A stretch of 64,000 bases of DNA, taken from Enterobacter sp. kpr-6 (GTDB taxonomy: Bacteria > Pseudomonadota > Gammaproteobacteria > Enterobacterales > Enterobacteriaceae). The position numbers and the translations under genes are program-made. The notes under the pieces were generated by a model. The model saw nothing but the letters and a program-made list of their open reading frames with translations. It was not told where the DNA came from and did not search any database. Positions 1 to 9,335 of the stretch are shown here, piece after piece. The stretch is taken from NCBI RefSeq assembly GCF_900116015.1, contig NZ_FOYH01000012.1:34185-98184 (forward strand). The letters are read 5' to 3'. Each line of letters begins with the position of its first letter. Within the stretch, counting starts at the first letter, position 1.

Positions 1-671
1 TTGAGTGCCACAGTTGCATTCAGTGGCTGACGCCCGCGCTTGAGATTTTCCGGGCGAAGTGGCCGCAGGTGGAGATGGATTTCAAATCCGGCGTGACGTT
101 TGATCCACAGCCCGCGCTGCAACAGGGCGAGCTGGACGTGGTGCTGACCTCCGACATCCTGCCGCGCAGCGGTCTGCACTATTCCCCGATGTTTGATTTT
201 GAAGTGCGGCTGGTGCTGGCCCCGGATCATCCGCTGGCAACGAAAGCGCGTATTACGCCGGAAGATATCGCCAGCGAAACGCTGCTGATTTACCCGGTGC
301 AGCGCAGCCGCCTCGATATCTGGCGACATTTTCTGCAACCGGCTGGCGTCAGCCCGTCGCTAAAAAGCGTGGATAACACGCTGCTGTTGATTCAGATGGT
401 GGCAGCGAACATGGGCATTGCCGCACTGCCGCACTGGGTAGTGGAGAGTTTTGAGCGCCAGGGTCTGGTGATCACTAAAACCCTGGGCGAGGGATTATGG
501 AGCCGGCTGTACGCTGCCGTGCGCGATGGCGAGCAGCGCCAGCCGGTGACGGAGGCGTTTATTCGTGGAGCGCGGAATCATGCCTGCGATCATCTGCCTT
601 TTGTGCGGAGCGCGGAGCGACCCAGCGGCGATGCACCCACAGTGACGCCACTATCACCGCACCACCAATGA
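1..671 (+). CDS. metR: MetR, LysR-type activator of methionine genes (3' part only)
   Basis: The open frame enters at the window edge (frame of base 3) and runs to a TGA at 669-671, giving about 222 C-terminal residues. This is the effector-binding domain of MetR, which uses homocysteine as coregulator to control metE, metH and glyA. Recognisable stretches include [13 protein letters not shown] at the edge and [20 protein letters not shown] and [13 protein letters not shown] further on. The N-terminal helix-turn-helix lies outside the window. The 3' end overlaps the convergent bioP gene by 113 nt. The family assignment is secure; the start cannot be seen. Confidence 0.95.
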   Translation, partial: ECHSCIQWLTPALEIFRAKWPQVEMDFKSGVTFDPQPALQQGELDVVLTSDILPRSGLHYSPMFDFEVRLVLAPDHPLATKARITPEDIASETLLIYPVQRSRLDIWRHFLQPAGVSPSLKSVDNTLLLIQMVAANMGIAALPHWVVESFERQGLVITKTLGEGLWSRLYAAVRDGEQRQPVTEAFIRGARNHACDHLPFVRSAERPSGDAPTVTPLSPHHQ

Positions 672-1458
672 TAAAACTCGGCCAGTGCGGTTGCTGGTGC
701 CAGATCGCCAGATTGACCAGCAACCCGGCGGGCACATGCATATTGTTCATGATGCCGAGCGTGCCCGCGTCCACCTGCGTCGCGCCGTAGTTCCACATAA
801 AGTAACCAATCCCGGATGCCGCCACGCCCAGGAACACCAGAATGCCCCATTGCAGCGATGTCTCCGGCATTTTTTGCGCGTTCCCCATCATAAACCACGC
901 GATGACCGCCACCAGAAATGCGCCCATATAGAACCAGGCGAAGGCGTTATGCTGCGGCATCGGGCGGGTTTCCATCAGGCGTTTGTAACCGACCATGCCA
1001 ATGGCGAAGCTGATGTTGGAAAGCTGCACCAGCAGCAGGCCCGTCCAGAAATGGTTGGTGACCTGATCGTAACGGATTATCCCCGCGCCAATCACCGCCA
1101 GCAACGCGCTGAAGGCATAGCCCCAGCGCAGGCGGCGCTTGCTCATCAGGTCGTAAATCAGGGTGATATACAGCGGCGTGAGCACGGTGAACAGCAGCAG
1201 TTCGGACACCGTAAGATAAAGATAAGCGTGGAAACTCAGCATATACATGATGCCAAGCTGCATCGCGCCCACCAGCATATACAGACCGATGGTTTTTGCG
1301 CTGTTGCCCCGCGTGCGCAGGAAAGGTAAGAACACCAGCGCTGCCAGGCCTACGCGCACCAGCACCGCAAAGTAGCTGTCGACATGCCCGGCGAGGTATT
1401 CGCCAAACAGACTAAAGGAAAAGGCCCACAGGATAGTGGTAATGATCAGTAACGCCAC
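559..1458 (-). CDS. yigM: YigM/BioP biotin transporter, EamA/DMT family
   Basis: This 299-residue inner-membrane protein has ten hydrophobic segments and begins [20 protein letters not shown]. It matches E. coli YigM in length and in motifs such as the central [17 protein letters not shown] segment. YigM has been identified as the high-affinity biotin uptake carrier of enterics. It lies downstream of yigL on the same strand and converges on metR, sharing 113 nt with its 3' end. The start ATG is preceded by an AGAGA-type ribosome site. Confidence 0.93.
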   Translation of the reverse strand: MALLIITTILWAFSFSLFGEYLAGHVDSYFAVLVRVGLAALVFLPFLRTRGNSAKTIGLYMLVGAMQLGIMYMLSFHAYLYLTVSELLLFTVLTPLYITLIYDLMSKRRLRWGYAFSALLAVIGAGIIRYDQVTNHFWTGLLLVQLSNISFAIGMVGYKRLMETRPMPQHNAFAWFYMGAFLVAVIAWFMMGNAQKMPETSLQWGILVFLGVAASGIGYFMWNYGATQVDAGTLGIMNNMHVPAGLLVNLAIWHQQPHWPSFIIGGAVIVASLWVHRRWVAPRSAQKADDRRHDSALHE

Positions 1459-1529
1459 AATGGATGTCTCTCTGGTTAATGAGCATCCATTGTAGCGGAG
1501 TTCACAGTTGACAACTGATTAAATATTGC

Positions 1530-2330
1530 TCAATCAAGAAACAACTGGCGCAGGTAGTTTGGCACGGCGTTTTCTGCGTTGGTGCCGATCACTTCCAGAT
1601 CCGGGTGCAGATCTTTCAGGCGCTGATGCGCATTGGCCATGATGCAGCCTTTACCGGCCATGGAGAGCATTTCGGCGTCGTTCATGCCATCGCCAAAGGC
1701 GATGCAATCCTTCAGGCTGTAGCCCATGGCTTTGGATACCGCTTCCAGCGCGTGACCTTTCGATACGCCGCCCGCCATCACTTCCAGACAGGTGAGCGTG
1801 GAGAAGCTGACGTTGACGCGATCGCCCCAGCGGGCATTGATCGCCTGCTCCAGCGGCAGCAGCTTTTCGTGGTTCTCGCAGCTAAAGAAGATTTTGCTAA
1901 CCCCTTCGGCATCCAGCAGGCCCGGCTCAAACAGGGAGTAGTTGAAGACCGCTTCTTTGAAAAAGCGCATCTCATCCGGGCGATGACGGTTGATAAACCA
2001 TTCGTCGTCACGGTACACGTTGGTGAGGATATCCGGGTTCGCATGCACCACGCCAAACAGGTCGGTGGCGATGTCGTGATCCAGATTATGGGTAAAGACC
2101 AGATTGCCGTCGGTATCGTGCACACGCGCACCGTTTGAGGTGATCATGTAGGCTTTGATGCCCAGGTTATCGCGGATTTGTCCCACGTCAACATGGTGGC
2201 GGCCAGTGGCGAAAACGAAGTTCACGCCGCGCGCGGTCAGAAGTTTTAAGGTCTCTTTCGCGTAGGGTGAAAGGGTATGGTCGGGGGAAAGCAGCGTGCC
2301 ATCTAAATCAGACGCAACAACCTGGTACAT
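1530..2330 (-). CDS. yigL: YigL, Cof-type HAD phosphatase
   Basis: The product is 266 residues with the HAD motif I DLDGT at residues 8-12 and a C-terminal motif IV GDGMND, with a Cof-type cap between them. E. coli YigL hydrolyses pyridoxal phosphate and sugar phosphates such as 2-deoxyglucose-6-phosphate. In Salmonella and E. coli its mRNA is stabilised by the sRNA SgrS after processing from the pldB-yigL transcript. Here it lies 39 nt downstream of pldB on the same strand, so the same dicistronic arrangement is kept. SgrS control is inferred from that arrangement only. Confidence 0.93.
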   Translation of the reverse strand: MYQVVASDLDGTLLSPDHTLSPYAKETLKLLTARGVNFVFATGRHHVDVGQIRDNLGIKAYMITSNGARVHDTDGNLVFTHNLDHDIATDLFGVVHANPDILTNVYRDDEWFINRHRPDEMRFFKEAVFNYSLFEPGLLDAEGVSKIFFSCENHEKLLPLEQAINARWGDRVNVSFSTLTCLEVMAGGVSKGHALEAVSKAMGYSLKDCIAFGDGMNDAEMLSMAGKGCIMANAHQRLKDLHPDLEVIGTNAENAVPNYLRQLFLD

Positions 2331-2369
2331 AAGAAAATAAACCTCTGGGCAAAGCGGAAATCCGCCGGA

Positions 2370-3362
2370 TTAGTTATGCCTGTCGAAAAACCCGACAATG
2401 GCGTTAAGCGCGACTGAGCGCATGGCGTCCTTTTCGAAAAGGATCTCATGGTACGCGCCGCTGATGACAAGCGGTTTGCCTCCCTCGCAAGGGTGGCCCG
2501 CTGCGGCGCGGATTTCACAAAAACGATCGTGCATGCGGTTATCAACCACACGTTCTTCTTCCGCCTGGATGAGCAGCATAGGCGTGGCGTCATGACTGGC
2601 ACCGTCAAGAACCTGCTCACCTGCGCGGATACCTTCGCGCACCCAGTGATTCGTCGGCCCGCCCACGCGCAACTGTGGATCGTCGGCGTAAAAGCGCAGG
2701 TTGCGGCGATACCGTTCGCGGCTGTGCGTCAGCACGTTGAGACTAAACGGCAGCGGCTGCCAGCGCCCGGTGCCGATGGCGTACCCTTCCCGCATCCGCT
2801 GATGGCCCTCAGCCCAGTCGAGAATGTGGCGTACCATCCAGTCCGGCAGGCGAATAACGATGCCGAACATGGGTGCCGTGAGCGCTATGGCGTCGCATAC
2901 CTGCGGGTTTCGCTGGAGGAAAAGCGTCGAAATCGCCCCGCCCATGGAGTGCGCCAGAATGTAGCGCTTGCGCCATGGCCCCGGTGCCACTTCCTGCTGC
3001 CAGAAGGCGGCGAGATCCTCGACATAATCATCGAAATTATCCACATGACCGCGGTGGGGATCGGAAAGCATTCGCCCGGAACGCCCCTGCCCGCGATGGT
3101 CGATAATCAACACGTCAAACCCAAGGTGGAAGAGATCGTAAGCCAGCTCGGCGTATTTCACATAGCTTTCGATGCGCCCAGGGCAGACGACGATCACCCG
3201 GTCGTTGCTGGCGGCGCGGAAGCGCACAAAGCGCACCGGAATATCACCCACACCGAGTATTTCGGCTTCTTCACGTTGCCGCCAGAATTCAGTCAGTGGC
3301 CCGTGAGCAAAAGCCGCAAACGCATTCTCTCTTGTTTCCCAGTCCATTTTCTGCCGAAACAT
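2370..3362 (-). CDS. pldB: PldB, lysophospholipase L2
   Basis: This alpha/beta hydrolase has 330 residues when started at the ATG that aligns with E. coli PldB (MF.QK.DWETRENAFAAF). The nucleophile elbow AHSMGG puts the catalytic Ser at residue 139, and a C-terminal GAYHEILFE segment supplies the catalytic His. It hydrolyses lysophospholipids at the inner membrane. An in-frame ATG 24 nt upstream would add eight residues. Neither start has a strong ribosome site, and the shorter one was chosen by family alignment. It shares a transcription unit with yigL and diverges from rhtB. Confidence 0.92.
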   Translation of the reverse strand: MFRQKMDWETRENAFAAFAHGPLTEFWRQREEAEILGVGDIPVRFVRFRAASNDRVIVVCPGRIESYVKYAELAYDLFHLGFDVLIIDHRGQGRSGRMLSDPHRGHVDNFDDYVEDLAAFWQQEVAPGPWRKRYILAHSMGGAISTLFLQRNPQVCDAIALTAPMFGIVIRLPDWMVRHILDWAEGHQRMREGYAIGTGRWQPLPFSLNVLTHSRERYRRNLRFYADDPQLRVGGPTNHWVREGIRAGEQVLDGASHDATPMLLIQAEEERVVDNRMHDRFCEIRAAAGHPCEGGKPLVISGAYHEILFEKDAMRSVALNAIVGFFDRHN

Positions 3363-3470
3363 TGAGTTTAAGCCCCCGACTGCCATGTAATATCGTTTTT
3401 TCAGGACTCGTCACACACGACTCAAACAATAGGGTATTGTGGCATAAAAAAAGACATCACGGGAGTTTCC

Positions 3471-4091
3471 ATGACCTTCGAATGGTGGTTCGCCTACCTG
3501 CTGACATCCATTATCCTGAGCCTGTCACCCGGTTCCGGCGCGATTAATACTATGTCCACCGCCATGAGCCACGGCTATCGTGGCGCGGCCGCATCCATCG
3601 CCGGACTGCAAACCGGACTGGGCATTCATATTGTGCTGGTGGGTGTCGGCCTCGGCACGCTGTTTTCCCGCTCGGTGATGGCCTTTGAAGTGCTGAAATG
3701 GGCAGGCGCGGCATATCTGGTGTGGCTCGGGATTCAGCAGTGGCGTGCAGCCGGTGCGCTGGATCTCAATGCGCTGGCAAAATCTCAGTCGCGCGGGCAT
3801 CTGTTCAAGCGGGCGGTGTTTGTGAATCTTACGAACCCGAAAAGTATCGTGTTTCTGGCGGCCCTGTTCCCGCAGTTTATCGTGCCTCATCAGCCGCAAA
3901 TCATGCAGTACGTGGTGCTGGGAACGACCACCATTGTGGTCGATATCATCGTCATGATTGGCTACGCCACGCTGGCCACGCGCATTGCTTTATGGATCAA
4001 AGGACCGCGCCAGATGAAGACGCTAAACCGGATATTCGGTTCGCTGTTTATGCTGGTGGGCGCGCTGCTCGCCTCAACGCGTCATGCCTGA
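3471..4091 (+). CDS. rhtB: RhtB, homoserine/homoserine lactone exporter
   Basis: This 206-residue LysE/RhtB-family exporter has five to six membrane segments and the family signature [10 protein letters not shown] near residues 18-27. The start [21 protein letters not shown] matches E. coli RhtB ([11 protein letters not shown]...). GGGAG precedes the start ATG. It exports homoserine, homoserine lactone and some other amino acids. It diverges from pldB. In E. coli its 3' end faces rhtC directly, but here an Rpn-family gene lies between them. Confidence 0.95.
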   Translation: MTFEWWFAYLLTSIILSLSPGSGAINTMSTAMSHGYRGAAASIAGLQTGLGIHIVLVGVGLGTLFSRSVMAFEVLKWAGAAYLVWLGIQQWRAAGALDLNALAKSQSRGHLFKRAVFVNLTNPKSIVFLAALFPQFIVPHQPQIMQYVVLGTTTIVVDIIVMIGYATLATRIALWIKGPRQMKTLNRIFGSLFMLVGALLASTRHA

Positions 4092-4250
4092 CGGGAATGG
4101 CGCTCGCATATTTTCGTCAATGCTCCCGTACGCATACATTCCCCTGCGGGACGGGACGCAATCCGGAAAGATAAATATTCTACGCGCTGTTGACCCGGCG
4201 CTGATGCTGCCAGAATGCCGCCAGACCTTCTCACTCATGGATGATGAACG

Positions 4251-5171
4251 ATGGCGGACGCAGCAACTCCTCATGATGCCGTATTTAAAACCTTTCTCTC
4301 GCGCACCGAAACCGCGCGGGATTTTTTAGAAATCCATCTCCCGCCTTCGCTTATGCGCCTGTGTAACCTGGAGACGTTGCATCTGGAATCGGGCAATTTC
4401 ATCGAAGACGATCTGCGCCCCTATTACAGCGATATTCTCTATTCGCTGGAGACCACGGGCGGACGTGGCTATGTCTATGTGCTTATTGAGCATCAAAGCT
4501 CGCCCGACAAGCATATGGCATTCCGGCTGATGCGCTATGCGGTGGCGGCCATGCAGCAGCACCTGGACGCCGGGCATAAAAAACTGCCTCTGGTGATCCC
4601 GATGCTTTTTTATCAGGGCCGACGCAGCCCCTATCCATGGTCTTTGAACTGGCTGGAGGGCTTTAGCGATCCCGACATCGCCCGTGAGCTGTACGGTAAT
4701 GCCTTCCCGCTGGTGGACATCACCGTCATTCCTGACGACGACATTATGCAGCATCGCAGTATGGCGGCGCTGACGCTGATCCAGAAACATATTCGCCAGC
4801 GCGATATGGCGCAACTGCTGGATAAACTCGCCCATTTGCTGTTGCGGGATCACCTGAGCAGACAACAAATTACTGTGCTGGTAAAGTACATGGTGCAGGC
4901 GGGGGAAACACAGGATGTTCAGACGTTGTTATCTACGCTGGCACAGCGGGTGCCGAAACATGGAGAGAAAATGATGACGATGGCAGAAGCGTTAAAGCTA
5001 ATAGGCCGCAATGAAGGCTTACAACAGGGAATTCAGCAGGGGATTCAGGAAGGCCAGCGTGCCGCCCGACTGGAGATCGCCCGCCAGATGGTGCTCAGAG
5101 GCCTCGACACGCATGCCATCCTGGAGATGACCGGCCTGTCAAAAGACGAGTTGCAACAACTCCAGCACTGA
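4251..5171 (+). CDS. Rpn-family recombination-promoting nuclease
   Basis: This is a 306-residue protein of the Rpn/YhgA family (formerly annotated as transposase-like, PD-(D/E)XK nuclease fold). The family start TPHDAVFKTFL is present. Probable catalytic residues are Asp61 in YYSDILY and Glu80/Gln82 in LIEHQ, matching the D...E-x-Q arrangement of E. coli RpnA. The C-terminus carries the glutamine-rich segment EGLQQGIQQGIQEGQ, typical of the family. It is an accessory gene between the convergent rhtB and rhtC. No transposon ends or direct repeats are visible, so how it arrived is unknown. It encodes a probable nested small protein (separate entry). The paralogue letter (A to E) cannot be assigned. 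Confidence 0.88.
   Translation: MADAATPHDAVFKTFLSRTETARDFLEIHLPPSLMRLCNLETLHLESGNFIEDDLRPYYSDILYSLETTGGRGYVYVLIEHQSSPDKHMAFRLMRYAVAAMQQHLDAGHKKLPLVIPMLFYQGRRSPYPWSLNWLEGFSDPDIARELYGNAFPLVDITVIPDDDIMQHRSMAALTLIQKHIRQRDMAQLLDKLAHLLLRDHLSRQQITVLVKYMVQAGETQDVQTLLSTLAQRVPKHGEKMMTMAEALKLIGRNEGLQQGIQQGIQEGQRAARLEIARQMVLRGLDTHAILEMTGLSKDELQQLQH
4974..5171 (+). CDS. Probable nested small protein (RpnS-type intragenic antitoxin)
   Basis: Inside the Rpn gene, in the same frame, two adjacent ATG codons (4971 and 4974) follow a good ribosome site, GGAGAG at 4962-4967, with 5 and 8 nt spacing from GGAG. They would give a 65-66 residue product beginning MTMAEALKLIGRNEG, made of the C-terminal helical segment only. 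E. coli rpn genes have been reported to make such a small C-terminal protein from an internal start, and it blocks the toxicity of the full-length nuclease. In my recollection of RpnA the equivalent start lies at LMTIAERL, the same position. Translation here is inferred from the start site and the precedent. Confidence 0.5.
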   Translation: MTMAEALKLIGRNEGLQQGIQQGIQEGQRAARLEIARQMVLRGLDTHAILEMTGLSKDELQQLQH

Positions 5172-5175
5172 AAGC

Positions 5176-5201
5176 GACCCACCCGGCGAAGCCGGATGGG
5201 T
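5176..5201 (-). terminator. Hairpin between the Rpn gene and rhtC
   Basis: An inverted repeat (CCCACCCGGC-gaa-GCCGGATGGG) lies between the 3' ends of the converging Rpn gene and rhtC. The stem has about nine pairs with one mismatch and a tight GAA/TTC loop. There is no long T-run on either strand, so termination strength is uncertain. It may act for both genes. Confidence 0.5.
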
Positions 5202-5206
5202 AAAAC

Positions 5207-5827
5207 TTAGCGTGAAATAATCAGGTGGATGCCGAAGCCTGCAAACAGCGCGCCCGCAACCCCGTCAATCCACTTCGCCATCCGCTGGTAGCCACGGCGC
5301 ATGGACGGGAGCGCAAACAGGCTCGCCACCACCGTAAACCACGCGAAGGTTTCCAGCGCGATGAGCACGAAAATGCCCCAGCGTTCAGCCGATCCGACGT
5401 TATCACCAACGAACAGTGAGAACACGGAACCAAAATAGATAATCGCTTTTGGATTGGCCAGGTTGGTCAGCAGCCCTTTCAGGAAACTGCGCCCGCTGGT
5501 CGCCAGTTCAATCTGCGGCTCTGATGCGCTGGGTTCGTCTTTTTTCAGCGCCCCGCGCAGCATCTGGTAGCCCATCCAGCAGAGATATAACCCGCCGCCG
5601 ACCATAATGATATTGTGCAGCCAGGCCATTTTTTCGAGGATCAGATGCAGGCCGAGCAGCGCCACGCCCGCCCAGACCATCACGCCTGCGGTAATACCCA
5701 GCACACCCATCATCGCTTCTTTACGGGAACGGCTCACGGCCGTCTGGGAAACAAAGAAAAAGTCCGGGCCAGGGCTCATCAGCGCCACGATATGCACCAG
5801 CGCCACGGTCAAAAATAACATCAGCAT
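5207..5827 (-). CDS. rhtC: RhtC, threonine exporter
   Basis: This 206-residue LysE/RhtB-family exporter begins MLMLFLTVALVHIVALMSPG and carries the family motif MSPGPDFF at residues 17-24. It has about six hydrophobic segments and matches E. coli RhtC in length and sequence. It exports threonine. It lies just downstream of recQ on the same strand with 61 nt between them, so co-transcription is possible. Confidence 0.95.
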   Translation of the reverse strand: MLMLFLTVALVHIVALMSPGPDFFFVSQTAVSRSRKEAMMGVLGITAGVMVWAGVALLGLHLILEKMAWLHNIIMVGGGLYLCWMGYQMLRGALKKDEPSASEPQIELATSGRSFLKGLLTNLANPKAIIYFGSVFSLFVGDNVGSAERWGIFVLIALETFAWFTVVASLFALPSMRRGYQRMAKWIDGVAGALFAGFGIHLIISR

Positions 5828-5888
5828 AAATAACTCGCGGGGGAATAATTCACAGGGTCACTATACTGGCACTTTTTTAGCGGCCTGA

Positions 5889-7715
5889 CTACTCGTCATC
5901 ACCATCGACATGCGAGCGGATGAGCGACATAAACTCTTTGCCGAAGCGCTCCAGTTTGCGCATCCCCACGCCGTTGACGCTGAGCATTTCACTGGCCGTA
6001 ATCGGCATCTGCTCGGCCATTTCGATAAGCGTCGCATCGTTAAATACCACGTACGGCGGGATGTTTTCTTCATCGGCAATCGCTTTACGCAGCTTGCGCA
6101 GTTTGGCGAACAGCTTGCGGTCGTAATTGCCGCCAAACACCTTCGGATTGGCGCGCGCTTTGATTGCCACCACGCGCGGTACCGCCAGTTGCAGCGGCAC
6201 TTCAGCGCGCAAAAACGGACGCGCCGCTTCGGTGAGCTGTAAGGCAGAGTGCTGGGCGATATTTTGCGTCACCACACCCAGATGGATGAGCTGACGGATC
6301 ACGCTGACCCAGTGCTCGGTGGTGTGATCGCGCCCTTCGCCGTAGACTTTCAGTTTGTCATGACCGAAATCGCGGATGCGCTGATTGTTCGATCCGCGCA
6401 GAACTTCCACCACATAGCCCATCCCGAAGCGCTGGCCGACGCGATAGATTGCCGAGAGCGCTTTTTGCGCGTCCATCAGCCCGTCATACTGACGTGGCGG
6501 ATCGAGGCAAATATCGCAGTTGCCGCACGGCTCCTGTCGCCCCTCGCCGAAATAGTTCAGCAGCACCAGACGACGGCAGGTTTGCGCTTCGGCAAATGCG
6601 CCCATCGCATTGAGCTTATGACGCTCAATGTCCTGGAGCTGTCCGGGCGGTTTTTCTTCCAGGCATTTACGCAGCCATCCCATGTCTGCCGGATCGTAAA
6701 ACAGCATCGCTTCCGCAGGCAGACCGTCACGCCCGGCGCGGCCCGTCTCCTGGTAGTAAGATTCGATGTTACGCGGGATATCAAAGTGCACCACAAAGCG
6801 TACGTTTGGCTTGTTGATGCCCATGCCGAACGCCACCGTCGCCACCACAATTTGCAGGTCGTCGCGCTGGAATTTTTCCTGCACGTCGGCACGCACGGCA
6901 TGTTCCAGCCCGGCATGGTAAGCACCCGCGCTGAAGCCCCGGCTTTGCAGACGCGCGGCGGTGTCTTCCACTTTCGAGCGGCTATTGCAGTAAATGATGC
7001 CGGATTTGCCTTTCTGATCGTGCACGTAGCGCAGAAGCTGATCGAGCGGCTTGAACTTCTCCATCAGCATGTAGCGGATGTTCGGGCGGTCGAAGCTGCT
7101 GATTTGAATCAGCGGATCGTTAAGGCCGAGCAGATGAACGATGTCATTACGGGTGGTGTCGTCTGCCGTGGCGGTCAGCGCCACGAACGGCACCGTCGGG
7201 AAGCGCGCGCGCAACTGGCCGAGCGCGGCATATTCCGGGCGGAAATCATGCCCCCACTGGGAAATACAGTGCGCTTCGTCAACAGCCACCAGGCGTGGGT
7301 TCCAGTGCGCGAGATGCTCAAGGAAATTGTCCAGCATCAGGCGCTCAGGGGCGATGTACAGCAGGCGGATCTGCCCGTTGCGACAGCCCGCCATGACCTC
7401 CTGCTGCTGCTCACGGCTCTGCGTGGAGTTAAGACAGGCGGCGGCCACACCGTTCGCCATCAGCTGATCCACCTGGTCTTTCATCAGTGAGATCAATGGC
7501 GAAACAACGATGGTCAGTCCATCAAGCATCAGCGCCGGAATTTGATAGCACAGGGATTTACCGCCGCCGGTTGGCATGACCACCAGGCAGTCGCGGCCTT
7601 CCAGCACAGTATTGATAATTTCCTGCTGGCCAGGGCGGAACTGGTGATAGCCAAAGGTTTCCTGCAAAACCTGTTTAGCCAGCAATTCCTGATTCATCAC
7701 TTCCGCCTGCGCCAC
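5889..7715 (-). CDS. recQ: RecQ, ATP-dependent 3'-5' DNA helicase
   Basis: The product is 608 residues from a GTG start. Its parts, in order, are a Walker A motif MPTGGGKS, a DEAH box ([16 protein letters not shown]), the helicase C domain with [10 protein letters not shown], a four-cysteine zinc cluster (CRR...CGNCDIC), a winged-helix domain and a C-terminal HRDC domain. RecQ unwinds DNA for RecF-pathway recombination and fork repair. The GTG was chosen because it aligns with E. coli RecQ (MAQAEV...) and has GGGG upstream. The frame stays open a further 21 codons upstream, running into the pldA terminator. Confidence 0.94.
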   Translation of the reverse strand: MAQAEVMNQELLAKQVLQETFGYHQFRPGQQEIINTVLEGRDCLVVMPTGGGKSLCYQIPALMLDGLTIVVSPLISLMKDQVDQLMANGVAAACLNSTQSREQQQEVMAGCRNGQIRLLYIAPERLMLDNFLEHLAHWNPRLVAVDEAHCISQWGHDFRPEYAALGQLRARFPTVPFVALTATADDTTRNDIVHLLGLNDPLIQISSFDRPNIRYMLMEKFKPLDQLLRYVHDQKGKSGIIYCNSRSKVEDTAARLQSRGFSAGAYHAGLEHAVRADVQEKFQRDDLQIVVATVAFGMGINKPNVRFVVHFDIPRNIESYYQETGRAGRDGLPAEAMLFYDPADMGWLRKCLEEKPPGQLQDIERHKLNAMGAFAEAQTCRRLVLLNYFGEGRQEPCGNCDICLDPPRQYDGLMDAQKALSAIYRVGQRFGMGYVVEVLRGSNNQRIRDFGHDKLKVYGEGRDHTTEHWVSVIRQLIHLGVVTQNIAQHSALQLTEAARPFLRAEVPLQLAVPRVVAIKARANPKVFGGNYDRKLFAKLRKLRKAIADEENIPPYVVFNDATLIEMAEQMPITASEMLSVNGVGMRKLERFGKEFMSLIRSHVDGDDE

Positions 7716-7732
7716 ATTAACCCCATCCGCCT

Positions 7733-7763
7733 GAAATAAAACAGGCGCTATTTTCAGCGCCTG
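7733..7763 (-). terminator. pldA terminator
   Basis: On the minus strand, CAGGCGCT-gaaaat-AGCGCCTG forms a perfect 8-bp stem followed by TTTTATTT, a standard intrinsic terminator 20 nt after the pldA stop codon. It also lies in the 5' leader of recQ, whose GTG start is 18 nt further on. Confidence 0.8.
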
Positions 7764-7782
7764 CGAGTAAAACTGCAATGCT

Positions 7783-8652
7783 TTAGAAGAGATCGTTGAG
7801 CATCACGCCGACACCAACACGCGTCTGGTTGTAGTTGTAATCGATCAGCGATTCACCGTAGCCGCTATAAACCTGAGTATAAAGACGGACATGGCGGGTA
7901 ATCGGGTAGCTCAGGCCCACTTCAGCGCCGCCGTAACCGGTGTTCCAGTTGTACTGGCCTTTAGCACTGAGGATCGCCTCGCCAAGCTGATAACCCACTT
8001 TCAACTGGTAGTAACCCATATATTTGGTGATATCCGGGTTGTCATCGGTATCACCCACCACATACCAGGGTTTTACTTCCACCAGCCAGTCGCCGCTTTG
8101 CGCCATCAGACGGGTGTAAACACGGTTCCAGCTACGGGAGGTGGGATCGGAGCGGCCATTGGAGTCATGATTGAAGCCAAACTCCACATCGCGCAGCGTC
8201 CAGCCTGCCAGTTCATAATCCGTGGCAAAGCCCAGGAACAACTGAGGCTCGTAGTTCGTTTCACGGAACGGCGATGACTCGCCGCTGTTAGAGAGCTGCC
8301 ACCAGGATTTCTGCGTGTAAGACGCGCCCAGCACTGAATTCGGGCCAATAATGCCGCGCCAGAACGGGAAAGCCAGACTGAGCTGGAATTTCACTTCGTC
8401 TTTACGGGAATTTTTCGCCCAGTTGTAAGTTTCAATAGCTTCTTTATTGAGGTCGCTGGTCGCCGTGTAAATGGCGTAATTTGACTCATACGGATAGAGC
8501 GTGAACGGGTTGTCATGCTCCTGTAAGAGATTCGCAATGATACTGCCCCGTACCGCTGGCGCATCGTGCACTTTTTTAACTGTCGCTTCCTGCGCGAATG
8601 CTGTGAAAGGCAGTGCTATGGCTGCCAGAAACCAACCCAGAAACGTCCGCAT
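7783..8652 (-). CDS. pldA: PldA, outer membrane phospholipase A (OMPLA)
   Basis: The precursor is 289 residues with a signal peptide cleaved after AFA (residue 20). The active-site stretch [13 protein letters not shown] gives His162 and Ser164 (142 and 144 of the mature protein) and Asn176 follows. The C-terminus LNDLF ends in phenylalanine, as expected for BAM-dependent folding into a 12-strand barrel. The enzyme hydrolyses phospholipids misplaced in the outer leaflet of the outer membrane. The chosen ATG ([13 protein letters not shown]) matches the E. coli start; an in-frame ATG seven codons upstream is unlikely. Confidence 0.96.
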   Translation of the reverse strand: MRTFLGWFLAAIALPFTAFAQEATVKKVHDAPAVRGSIIANLLQEHDNPFTLYPYESNYAIYTATSDLNKEAIETYNWAKNSRKDEVKFQLSLAFPFWRGIIGPNSVLGASYTQKSWWQLSNSGESSPFRETNYEPQLFLGFATDYELAGWTLRDVEFGFNHDSNGRSDPTSRSWNRVYTRLMAQSGDWLVEVKPWYVVGDTDDNPDITKYMGYYQLKVGYQLGEAILSAKGQYNWNTGYGGAEVGLSYPITRHVRLYTQVYSGYGESLIDYNYNQTRVGVGVMLNDLF

Positions 8653-8810
8653 CGGTCTTGTTCTCCTGAACAAATAATAGAGGTGAATAAATTCCAGGCG
8701 TCCATTCTACATATTTATTAATTAACTGCGCAGTTATCGTTTCTTAAAGTGGAAATGAACAAAAGCGAAGCATAAAATCAACATCTCATTAACTAATGAA
8801 CAAGGTCATT

Positions 8811-9278
8811 ATGTCATCCGTTCTTACAGCCGATGCCGCATTGCAGCTGGTCGGTGAGATTTTTGTTTATCACATGCCGTTTAACCGCGCGCTGGGGCTG
8901 GAGCTTGAGCGCTACGAAAAAGAGTATGCCCAGCTTAGCTTTAACAACCAGCCGATGATGGTCGGCAACTGGGCACAAAGTATTTTGCACGGCGGCGTGA
9001 TCGCCTCATCGCTGGACGTCGCCGCAGGACTGGTGTGCGTCGGCAGCACCCTGACCCGCCATGACACCATCACTGAAGAAGAGCTTCGCCAGCGCCTGTC
9101 GCGCATGGGCACCATCGATTTACGCGTTGATTATCTGCGTCCCGGTCGGGGAAACCGCTTCACCGCCAGCAGCACTTTACTGCGCGCCGGGAATAAAGTG
9201 GCCGTTGCCCGCGTCGAGTTACACAACGAGGACCAACTGCATATCGCCACTGCCACCGCGACGTATATGGTAGGTTGA
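8811..9278 (+). CDS. yigI: YigI, PaaI/hotdog-fold acyl-CoA thioesterase
   Basis: This 155-residue hotdog-fold protein has the family segment [20 protein letters not shown], with the conserved HGG, and a C-terminal [24 protein letters not shown] strand pair. E. coli YigI has been described as a medium/long-chain acyl-CoA thioesterase. The start MSSVLTA was preferred over an ATG 15 nt upstream because it matches the E. coli protein and has AAGGT about 7 nt upstream. It is a single gene diverging from pldA. Confidence 0.9.
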   Translation: MSSVLTADAALQLVGEIFVYHMPFNRALGLELERYEKEYAQLSFNNQPMMVGNWAQSILHGGVIASSLDVAAGLVCVGSTLTRHDTITEEELRQRLSRMGTIDLRVDYLRPGRGNRFTASSTLLRAGNKVAVARVELHNEDQLHIATATATYMVG

Positions 9279-9335
9279 GCGCGCAATATCGGGTAAAGTA
9301 CATTTACTTTTTAGTAACAGGTTCTGGATGTACCA

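Noticed and set aside
1480..1510. Possible BirA operator upstream of yigM (TTGTCAAC...CTACAA)
   Set aside because: The two half-sites are only about 25 nt end to end, too short for the BirA spacing, and the right half matches poorly.
4084..4329. An 81-codon frame spanning the rhtB-Rpn gap
   Set aside because: It overlaps both neighbours in other frames, has no ribosome site and no family features.
6249..7490. A 413-codon frame antisense to recQ
   Set aside because: Shadow of the RecQ frame in GC-rich DNA; His/Arg/Gln-rich translation with no recognisable domain.
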